Shown here in pieces: positions 25,225-36,500 of a stretch of 64,000 nucleotides of DNA. Within the stretch, counting starts at the first letter, position 1. Each line of letters begins with the position of its first letter. The notes beneath the pieces were generated by a model. The model saw nothing but the letters and a program-made list of their open reading frames with translations. It did not search any database and was not told the origin of the DNA. Location: contig NC_089577.1 of NCBI RefSeq assembly GCF_040115645.1, positions 1,674,001 to 1,738,000 on the forward strand, written 5' to 3'. The translations under genes were made by a program, and so were the position numbers. The DNA is from Euwallacea fornicatus (lineage: Eukaryota > Arthropoda > Insecta > Coleoptera > Curculionidae).

Positions 25225-27515
25225 TGTGACTTCGTTATTTCCTTTCCCAAACTCTTAATCGTTATACTCTCATTTTTTGTAAAAATACACACGGGCATGT
25301 AGGTCGAGGTGTGGCAATAACGTTTCCGATTTGACATGCGACTACAGCATTATCTTCAAAACAAAAGTGTGAAGCACTGATGTCATGTTCCTATTTTTGG
25401 AAATCATTCAAAAATGTATGAACGAAAAAGACCAAGATTGGACTTGAGACGGTGCAAAATTATCCCAAACATTAGTGTCATTTATCTCGAAGTAAAAATA
25501 TGAGGTGTGCGAATCCGTGCACAATTCGGCAACTCTGCTCTTAGGATGCTGGAGTTGGATGGGCTGATACAATGCGCATAGTGTCCTCAGCAAGTAACTA
25601 TAGTTGTGATGCAAAATTTCTTGAGCGGTAAAGTGGTACCGCCTAATTTTTTTAATTTTCCAGAAAATTCAACACCTAACAAATGCCATGTTTATTTTAG
25701 TCAATCGGTCAAATGCTAAGACATATTAGTTTACTTTTTATTAAAAAAATACTGAAACTCTCTTTTACTTATTATTACACTTTTTACAGGGAAAAAATTA
25801 AACACAGGTACAACAAAAGTTTTTGCGTAACTTACCCGAAACGTATAAAGGTTATGTTAATACAGCAATTTGGCACCGCCGCTATCGACTTGACGTGGCT
25901 CTTGTCCAAAGAAATGACAGGAGCCAAGTTGCCAAATTTTGAAACGAATAAACCAAACAGAAAGACGAAAACATCCAGTCGCTTCCAGCTTTGAAATTTG
26001 AAAATTTTCAGCAGACTTCAGAACTCTCAGGAGAGGGCTCGATAACAAACACTAAAATCAATTTGACTTGTTGCTTCTGACGTTCTCATGTCTTTGGATG
26101 GGAAAGGTGATATTGAATAGATTTCGGAGTCTCGTAAATGCTCGTTCTCATCAGCAAGAGGTTGTCTGGCCAGAGCCACGACGTTTCAAACTTTCGGGAT
26201 CCCACACTTAGGTGGAACTGCAAACCGCAAAAACGATATTGCAAGACCACGAAGCTCGAAAAAGTCACGTACTCTCGGATTCACTGATTACTCATACCTT
26301 CATCATGCATTAGGAGCCCCAAAACCGTAAAAAAACCCGCGGAATTGCGGTTGAACTCTATGACTTTTATAGGTAAAAACAGCGAACATAACCGAACTAA
26401 AAATCCTCCTCAAAATTTCATACTAAACGGCCAGTGCTCGGACCTGTCATCACCGTCTTTAAGTGCATACGTTAACAGTCCATATAACTTGCCCGAATGA
26501 AAAGCTTTTTTGTACGGCCCCCCTTGCCTCTCCAATAACGAGCAGTGGACTTATTTATAGGTACCCCCATTAGTTGTTGCTATAAATCTTCCATTCGGAC
26601 AAAAAAATTCACTATTGAATTGTATTTGGAGACAGAAAATATTCCAAGGGCTTCGGGTCGTTACTAATTGGCAACAATGCCGTTATCATTTTTTTTTCGA
26701 GACGCCATCTTGAATGGAAATGTCAAAACTACTCGTGTCACAATAAACGATAGGTCGCCATCATGAATGCAGACGTCAAAACCAATTGATACAGCGGCCA
26801 TACAGAGGTGAAAAGAGATTCTTGGAAATTCTCGAATACCGTTTTCTTTAAACCAACGCTTCGGGATGTACTAATTATTTTCCGATCGGGACCTCTAAAT
26901 TTAAACACATTTTCGGGAATCGTGTAAATAGAGCGCCGCTAAACGTTCGCTTGCGTAAACCTCTTAATCTCGGTTTCGATAAACAATTGGGCGATCAAAG
27001 GCGCAAATCGGTAAATAAAGCGGTGATAACTGTTTGACGCGTGCTAAAATGTTATTACCGGGACACGAAAAAAAGGATTTTGCCCTCTATGCCGTACGTT
27101 ACGGAGCTTCGCTCATTAAATGTTTAAAATGGAACTCACTCGAAATGAAATGAAAGCTCGCGAACTCCGCAATGTCGATGTCACTAATGATTAATGACAG
27201 AAACAATGGAATCGCAGTCGAATTTGAAGTTACACGGTTTGGCAACCTTGTAACGGAGAACGTTCATCCAGAACATTTAGCGGCGCTGTGTTCGCTTGTC
27301 TCTTAGATCCGCCGTTTTCTATAACTTAAAATGGCGGCATTTGGAAGTGAAGAACGTGTCGTCATCTGGTGTGATTAAATGAGGAAGAATTAACAAAACG
27401 AAAATTTTCGCCATAACGTCGGCTCGGTTCGCAGACGTGGAAGAACGACTGAGAAGTCCTAAGTCGCACTTAGGTTAGATGATTGGAGTCGTGATTGAGA
27501 ATTGAAATATTTGAT
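25225..27515. other. Intergenic region between FoxF and the adenylyl cyclase gene
   Basis: No gene is supported. At 26703-26790 two related blocks occur, each with CGCCATCnTGAATG followed by GTCAAAAC. Another inverted ATGGCGGC word is at about 27333. GGCAAC words occur at 26670 and 27240. Confidence 0.45.
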
Positions 27516-27517
27516 TA

Positions 27518-27523
27518 TTTATT
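27518..27523 (-). terminator. Poly(A) signal of the adenylyl cyclase gene
   Basis: AATAAA on the minus strand, about 70 bp after the TGA stop at 27590-27592. Confidence 0.65.
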
Positions 27524-27589
27524 ATTAAACTTAATCCTAACACGAAATCACAAAGGAAGAAATAAATTAATAGAAAATAGAAGTCATAA

Positions 27590-30500
27590 TCACGAATCTT
27601 CCGGCGGCTTTCGAACCAAATTAAATTCTTCATCGAGCTCTACGAAGAACGTAGCTATGTCCCCCACTCCTTTCACTCGCCTGATTCCGCGGGGCACACA
27701 TTTGTACCCCAATTTCTCCACCTCCACGGCGGTCTCCTTCAGAACCTGTATGTGACCTACACCAAACACCAAAAAAATGCACATATAAATAACTAACAAA
27801 AAAGTTAAAGTATGTACCAGCACTTCCGGTACTGTCCATTCTGGAGGCCATATTCACGGTATTCCCCCAAATGTCATACAGAGGCTTTTTGGAACCCACC
27901 ACGCCCGCCACTATAGGACCATGGCAAATCCCTAGAAAAGCCAATATAATTCCTATTATTAGAGTTACTCCGTTTCCAATTTGTTGTTTGAGTGTGGCAA
28001 CATCAAAATTCCTACCGATTCTCAGATTAAACTGAACGAATGAATTGTTATGCTCGTGGAACTGTTTGAACATAGTAGAAGCGAAATTCAGGAGCACCTC
28101 CAGAGTGCTGCTGGCATGGTGAGCTTCCTGCTCGTTCTCTCCAGGAACGGTGAGGCCGCAAGCAGCCATATAGGTCCATTTGGCGATTTTGATCTTCTCC
28201 ACTTTAGAAAACTCTTTACGGTTTATCAGCTGAAAGAGAAATGTTGGTGGGACCTTGAAAATGATCTGGGAACACTCGGAAACTGAATAAACAAGCCACA
28301 GGATCAGGAGAAGGGTTGTAGAACTGACCACTTTAGGCTCTTAAAAAACACTTACGAATCCCGTCAATCACAACCCCTTTAAAGTTTAATTAGAGTTGTG
28401 TTGCGGTAGCTTTAAAGAAGATACAAATCGGATTAAAATCTCAATATTTATGATTTGTTTATAGCACTGAACATACAGGGTGAGTCGGGAGGATCGTGCC
28501 AAACTTCAGGAGCGTGTTGTACATGAAAAATAAATGTAAAAAAACTCAAATGTTGTTATCCGATTTTCGTTTGTTTACAAGTTATGGCGTAAATAAAAAT
28601 TAAAAAAAAATAAAATAAAATAAAATAAATTTCATAAGAAATTCCATAAACTAACGTTTGGACATCATAGTAAATGTTCAACAATATTGCCATTAACTTC
28701 TGAACATTTTCGGCTTCGTCTATGAAGAGCATTCGTTGCGCTCCTGATTGTTTCATGTCTTTCTTTAATGGCAGCTGCAGCATTTCTATAGTCTAGTGGT
28801 GTTAGGTCTGGAGACCTCGGAGGCCAACTAATAGGGCCCCCACGACCAATCCAACGTCCAGGAAACGTTTCGTCTAAATGTTGCTTAACCTGTCTGTACG
28901 TTTATGGTAAACAGAATCCTAGTTAAAAAAAATTATTTACGCTATAACTTGTAAACAAACGAAAATCGGATAACAACATTTGAGTTTTTTTACATTTATT
29001 TTTCACGTACAACACGCTCCCGAAGTTTGGCACGATCCTCCCGACTCACCCTGTATAGAAGTGAACAATGCATTTACCGTGTCAATAATGGTGATGTACT
29101 GGTTCATCACTGTCAAAAAGCTCATTTCGTTCTCGGTGTAAACCTCGTCGAAGATCATGGACGCGAACATGACTGCCGCATTATTATGAGCCTCAGAGTA
29201 CAAATCATTCATCTCCTTATTCACGTTCAGGTAAATTTTCGCTGAAATTCCCATGAAAGCAAAGAAAATTTCACCTTCAAAATCAACCTTTACCGACGTG
29301 CTTGGGCAAGATATTAATCAGCATATTCGTGTTAACCGCCTGCTGCTCGTTGGCCTTACGCTTCTCGTCCAGCAGTTTTGAAGTCCATAGAAAGTCCAAT
29401 CTGTTCATGTAATCAGTCTGTCTGTCGATTAAGTGAAGGGTTATCATTAGGAAGACCACGCTGAGGACGTGGGACACTTGCGGCGACAAGTGCGGGCTAA
29501 AGGTTTCGCTGCTCTGAACGTTGCGGTTAGTCCCTTTTGAAGGGAAAAAGTCACAGAAAATACCTTGTAAATCGGGGTGACGAAGTACAAAACGCAATAG
29601 CTGTAGGCCACTGTGGTTAAGAGTGCGTACAAGAATTTAATCCACAGGAAAATCTTGAGAAATAGGAAGGTCATTATAAGTGCCAACGCGCACGATTCCG
29701 TCATGTGCTGTAAGGAATTTGTTTTATCATACGATGGACCGTCTAGAACTTAAATGAGAGTTTTACCCAAGGTACCATGCAATGCTCATCATTGGCCCGA
29801 TCCGGTTCCTTGATGTTCTCGTTATGACAGGACCACTAAAGAATTTTTTTGTGTTCAATTTTCAACTCTCACATTCGGCCTGGATAGACTTACCACTTCC
29901 AAAAAGACGCAGGACAGGTACAGCGTCCATACCAGCGTGTAGATGGTCAATCTTGCCCAGAAATTATACGTTATGTACTTGGAAGTATTGTAAAAGAAGC
30001 GCGCAACCAGGTTTTGTGGAGGCCTGTCCACGAATTGCGTGTAAAACCGTAGGTACAGGTAGTACGTCCAGGTGCTGGGTAGGAGCACCAGCACCAAAAT
30101 CAGCTGGGAGATTATAAATTCGTAACGTAGCCAGGCACGACTAAATAAGATTCAATGCGAGTTAATTCGAGGTTTGGAACGAAAAGTAGAATTTGGCAAG
30201 AGGATAAGGCGCGGGAAACAGTAGATTCCAGAATTTTTTTGAAAATTTTCCTTCAGATATACAGTGTGTAACACGCTTGTTCGTACACCCGAGTTTGTTG
30301 AAAAAAACATTCGATTTGTCTCGTTAAAAATCACTTTTTTCATTTTTCGTTTTATTCATTTTCGACAAGAAGTCTATTATGATATTATGTACTTACAGTC
30401 ACTCAAAAAAGTATCCGTACAGCCGAAAAAAAATTCTGTAAACCGTAACTTTTGACTGATTTTGTTCAAATTTTGTATAATGAAAATTCAAAAAGAAACT

Positions 30501-33500
30501 CAATTTGCGTAATTGAGCAACTTTTGAAAATTGAACTTTTAGAGTGCTTTCCAGCGTTTTAAAAAAAAACTCAGTTTTGAAAACTTCTTGTGCGGTGGAA
30601 ATTTTTCAATGCGGTTTTAACACTCTTGTACAGGGGATTCTTCTTCATATATCCTGAAAATTTGATCAAAATCGAACAACAAATAAGGGAGTTGCAGCTT
30701 TTTAAAGTCGTCAAAAATGTCAAAGTTTCGTCATTTTGCGCGAAAATCGTCACTTTGGCGTTTTTGACGACTTTAAAAAGCTGCAACTCCCTTATTTGTT
30801 GTTCGATTTTGATCAAATTTTCAGGATATATGAAGAAAAATCCTCTCTTCAAGAGTGTTAAAACCACATTGAAAAATTTCCACCGCACAAGAAGTTTTCA
30901 AAACGGAGTTTTTTTTAAAACGCTGGAAAGCACTCTAAAAGTTCAATTTTCAAAAGTTGCTCAATTACGCAAATTGAGTTTCTTTTTGAATTTTCATTAT
31001 ACAAAATTTGAACAAAATCAGTCAAAAGTTACGGTTTACAGAATTTTTTTTCGGCTGTACGGATACTTTTTTGAGCGGCTGTAAGTAAAAATGTGCCGAA
31101 CCGGTTTTCAGTAGTTTAATTGAAAAATTTAATAAAAATATTGTATTATTTTCATGCAACATTGTTGTACAATTAAATTGAATATTATTGAAAAATAGGG
31201 TAAACATGTTTTATCTCGTTCTTTTTGTTCATCCGGATAACAAATGCTGTAAACAAAGTACCTTCTCCCTTTTTCTAAAATTGTTTCGTCAGTTCGATTC
31301 AAAATGCCGAATAGAAAGGAACTAAGTTTAGATTTAAAGAAATCTATCGTAAATACGGCTCTCAGGGGCTATAGTTTAGGCAAAATAGGACAATTAACAA
31401 ACAAAAAACATTCCACGATCCAATATTTTTTGAATAAATTTAGAAATGAAGGCACATGTTCCAATTTTTCCAGAAAAGCGAAGAAAAAGAAGTTAAACGA
31501 ACGAGATGAACGGATGGTAGTTCAGGAAATTAAGAAAAATCCTAAATTAAGCGCGCCGAAACTGCGTTCGACTGTCGAAGATACAGTTGACCACATATCT
31601 CCTGCCAAACAATTCGACGTGTCTTATGGAAAAATGGTCATCACGGTAGAATCCCACGTAGAAGACCATTTGTTAGTGTAGAAAATAAACGGAAAAAGAT
31701 TTTATTTGCAAATGAACGTTTGAATGAAGATCAGGAGTTTTGGGACGGCGTCATTTGGTCCGATGAGACGGAAATCAACCTTTTCCAGTCAGATGGAATC
31801 AATAGAGTTTGGAGGAAACCAAATGACGATAATAATCCTCTTAATACGATCCCCACTATAAAACATGGAGGTGGATCTGTAATGATATGGGGTTGTATGT
31901 CGTCAAATGGAGTAGGAAATATCCATTTTATTGATGGCACAATGGATAAATTTGTATATAATGAGATATTAAAAAAAAATGTCAAGGAAAGTGCAATGAA
32001 ATTAGGAATGCCAAGGATCTATAGGTTTCAATAAGATAACGATCCCAAGCATACCGCTCTAATTAACAAGGAATGGTTAATTTGGAACGTCCCAAAACTC
32101 TTGCGAACCCCCCCACAATCTGCAGACTTAAATCCTATCGAGCACTTGTGGGCAATTTTAAAAAGAAATGTAAGAAAACATCACTTTTCCTCGAAAACCG
32201 ATTTAAAACACGCAATCGTGAAAGAATGGAAGAATATTAGCCCAGAAATGTGTAAAAACTTGATTTCTTCAATGAATAAAAGATGTCAAGGGGTGATTAA
32301 AGCTAAGGGTTATTCAACAAAATATTGGGGAATTACCTTTAATGGAAAAAAAATCATTCAAAATTGTTTTCAATTTACGTGTACGAACAACAATGTTGCT
32401 CCAAAATATGATGTTTTTACAAAATGTTGTATTAATTGTTTGAGAAATTTAGACTAATATTGTTGTAGTTATCTTATATTTATTGTTAATACATGTATAA
32501 GAGAATAAAAAATTGATATTTCTATATACAATATATACAATAAATACTATATATAAGCCATCCAAACGACTCTTTTCCTCAATAAACCCGGGTGTACGAA
32601 CAAGATTGTCACATACTGTAGATCTATTAGTAATCATTAAACTCATCATTTCAGAGTCGCTGTTAATTTAACCAGAATGATTTTTCATCTCAAGAAAGTT
32701 ATAACTAAATTTGTCTACTATGGAAGTTGTTTGCTGGGCAAGATTGTCACTGTACATCTTCGATATACAAATGGGGCTTCGTAGAACTGCCTAGATCAAT
32801 TATGGAAAAGTCTTAAGCGGGCATAAGTCTTGGAATTCTATTGGCGTATTTTCAGCTTCCAAACCCAAATAAAATTAACTGCCCAATATCCCACATTCGC
32901 TCTTACAGCTCTCATTTGGGTTGTTAATTTTACGTTTCTTTTTCGATAATTCCTGGAGAACCACCCTGTACATTATTAGCTATCATAGACGCACCTGTCT
33001 AACGTCAAATTCTGAATCAGGTAGACGCAAAGTATCAACACCACTTGACTCGAGACGTAGTACTTGAACATGGGATCCTTCATCTTAACGTACTGCAGCT
33101 CGTTCTCTTTATCTTTGAAAATAAGTAGGCTGTTTATCTCGCTCCCTTTTGCAACGTATTGACTAATAAAAAGCATGGAAAATTAGCAACAATCGAATAT
33201 TTCATAATGCTGCAGTGGCGGCTCGTCTCTTTTGCCCCGCCGGCTGTTGTAATTGTTTGAAAAGTTGGCCGCCACAGACCAAACACACAAATAAGGAATT
33301 CAATAAGCGTTAAGGCATATCCACTGTTTCGTTCGATATCAACAATTATTCATCTCATTTTAGGGCCAAAAGTAATGGAAACAAGTTTGACCCTCATTTT
33401 CCGACAGTTTGAAATTCATGGAAGGTGTTAAGTAGGTCGAATGATATTATCATACACCGGCACAACCAATAGCGTGGCAGACGTCTCACTCTTAATGTAG

Positions 33501-36500
33501 CATCGATAACTACGTTAAATATCCAGTTACTCACGAAAGTGGCCTTACGTTACTTAAAAATAAATAAATTCCCAAAAAAATATACAGGGTGGGGCACCAA
33601 GAGCGCCTCGGGGTATTACGTCCTTATTAACCCATTAGCGCCGAAATTATTTTGTCGTGAAAAAATGTCCTGTTTTCTTCACGAATTAGTCTTTTAGCAT
33701 CATATTTGAAAATTCATCTTGAAATGTATCTTTTTTTTCAGCGGTTTTTTTAAAAAAAGGTGATCTATGTATAGATCACTGGGATGTGCCGTATACTTTT
33801 TAATTTTATTTTTGGTTAAATTAATAATAATAATAATAGCTATCTTTATTCACCCGGTGAATGGGCTATCGGCCTCTTGGCCTTTCTGCCCAATTGACAT
33901 GTATAATCTACAGAATGAGAAAAAAAAAAAAACCACGAGGCAACCATGGTTAAATTATTTAGGCGTTAAATTCATAAATTTTATTTTTTACAAAAACTAT
34001 TTAATACAAAAAAATACAAAAACTAAATAAACTGCAAGTACAGGTCTCCTTATTGTGCCAATTAGGAAAGCAAAGAGTACACAAGGTAACGTTACACTTG
34101 TCACAAAATGTTAACTGAAGACCATCGTACGAATGCAGTTCTCGCTGCATACTTAACCACCTGCATAAGCTAACCTTATGTCCCAATAAACATTGTTTTC
34201 ATAAACAAATTTATGTCATAAAGGTTGTTTATTTTCTGCGATCTATATATAGATCACTGGGCGTTAATGGGTTAATAATTTGATCGAAAATTGTTTTTAG
34301 AGGTGTATGTAGGACCTTGCAAGGTACATTTTAAAAATACTTTCATTTGTACAGGGTGTATATGAAAAGAGAGACATCTCAAACATATGTATTTTTTAAT
34401 GGAACACCCTATATTTTATTACATATTTGGAATTATAAGAAGAAAATAGTACAAGTTTGCATAACACACATTGGGTCAAAAACAATCGCTTCTCGAGAAA
34501 TTTTAGAAAATATAAAAATACGAAAGTTGAGAAAAATTGTTTTTGCTAGGTAGAATGAATTATTTACTAAACTGATATACAGGGTAAGCAAAAAGAGTGG
34601 TCAAATTTTACTCCCTTATAATTTAGCATAACTTTCTTATTTCAAATGAAACATATATGTACATTTTTATGTACTACTTAGAATCACTAATTAATTCCCT
34701 TTCAATTGATACTACAGTGTTCTATACCTATCTTTTACCGTTTTCCCATAATACGAAATTTCATTAAATGTCGTTTCAGTTAGATGGATCGCCCGCACAT
34801 TGTCATAGGGATGCGAGAGAAGTTCTCAACACTATGTTTCCCCGAAGATGAACTGGGCGAAGTGGTCCTCAGTTGTGGCCCGCAAGATCGCCCGATCTTA
34901 CCAGTATGGATTTTTTTATGTGGGGCTACATTAAAGATGTCGTGTACCAATTACCACCAACAACAAAGGAGGACACGAAAATTCGAATTCAAAATGCATT
35001 CAAAGAAATACCACCAGACACGTTATCAAAAGTGAAACTTTCTTTTCGAAAACGTATTCAATTATGTACTGAAATTGATGGCCATCATTTCGATTATTTA
35101 CTGTAAATTTTTAATTTTTTTGGGAATCTGTTAAACTGTAATAAAATACTTTTAAAATTCGTCCTCTATAATTAGCTTTCTTTAATAACCATAGCAACCA
35201 ATCCAAGGCATAATTTGTATTATTTAATGTTATTATTGAAAATTAAATAAAATTTTATATTATGGGAAAACGGTAAAAGATAGGTATAGAACACTGTAGT
35301 ATCAATTGAAAGGGAATTAATTAGTGATTTTAGGTAATACATAAAAATGTATATATTCCATTTGAAATAAGAAAGCTATGCTAAATTATAAGGGAGTAAA
35401 ATTTGACCACTCTTTTTGCTTACCCTGTATATCAGTTTAGTAAATAATTCATTCTACCTAGCAAAAACAATTTTTCTTAACTCTTGCATTTTTATATTTT
35501 CTAAAATTTCTCGAGAAGCGATTGTTTTTGACCCAATGTGTGTTATGCAAACTTGTACTATTTTCTTCTTATAATTCCAAATATGTAGTAAAATATAGGG
35601 TGTTCCATTAAAAAATACATATGTTTGAGATGTATCTTTTTTTATATACACCCTGTATAAATGAAAGTATTTTTAAAATGTACCTTGCAAGGGCCTACAT
35701 ACACCTCTAAAAACAATTTTCGATCAAATTGTTAATAAGGACGTAATACCCCGAGGCGCTCTTGGTGCCCCACCCTGTATTGCCACACGGTTTTTTTTTG
35801 TTTAACGTAGGTATATTCATAATACATGATACTATTATACAATTTCATAAAAGAAATATGACAAATCTAATTAAATCTTAAAGAATAATAATCAACAAGG
35901 AAGAAATGGCTGGAAATCTAGTCACAAAATTAACCGTGCAAAAGGTATTTTGCGCTTTCAAACCCCTGATAAACTTATCAAAACAACTAATTAAACTTAG
36001 ATGTTTAAGAAATTAATACCTAGTAGCACCTCCCTTAGCTTCAATAGCAGCTTTCAAGCGATTTGGCATCGATTCTACCAGTCTTCTGGTCACATTGGGA
36101 GAAATGTTATACCACAACATTACTAAGGCCTTTTAAATTGCTACACCTCTACTTTTCAACATCATGTTTTAATATATCCCATAGATTTTCTACAGAATTT
36201 AGATCAGGCGATTGAAGAGGGGAATTCAACAATCTTGGGACATTATAAATCAACCAATGCTTCATTGTATTAGCCGTATGCTTTGGATCATTGTCCTACT
36301 GAAAGTAAAAAAGTTTAGGCATTTTAAGTTTTTCGGAAGAAGATTTCAAGTTCGTTTCCAGAATTTCAAGATGAACATTTTTGTCCATAATTCCTTTAAT
36401 TTCATGTAGGTTTCCTACACCATTAGCTCCCATGGCACCCCAGAACATTAAAGATCCTCCTCCACGTTTCACCGTTTTAACAATATTCTTTTTATGTTGT

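Larger units (their letters stand above)
30262..32618 (+). mobile_element. Tc1-like transposon in cyclase intron 11, interrupted by a foldback element
   Basis: The left end (CAGTGTGTAACACGC, then TTGTTCGTACACCCG) and the right end (inverse CAGTATGTGACAATC, then TTGTTCGTACACCCG) match over more than 50 bp. TA flanks both (30260-30261, 32619-32620). Without the 686-bp nested foldback the element would be about 1.67 kb, normal for Tc1. It lies antisense to the host cyclase gene. Confidence 0.9.
33585..35777 (+). mobile_element. Long-inverted-repeat element B, nested in the left repeat of A (CAGGGT ends)
   Basis: The ends read CAGGGTGGGGCACCAAGAGC inward with TA on both sides (33583-33584, 35778-35779). 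The inverted repeats are about 0.5 kb: 33585-33630 plus 34276-34770 against about 35240-35777. Inside each arm two more CAGGGT-starting motifs occur (34350 and 34577, mirrored at the other side). The core of about 470 bp keeps a transposase C-terminus. A piggyBac relic splits the left arm at 33631-34271. Confidence 0.88.

Noticed and set aside
30571..31084. Open frames of 105 and 164 codons on opposite strands
   Set aside because: They encode nearly identical peptides because they are the two arms of the foldback element, not genes.
34347..34553. 68-codon frame with a near-identical 65-codon partner at 35454-35651
   Set aside because: Mirror copies within the inverted arms of element B; no domain.
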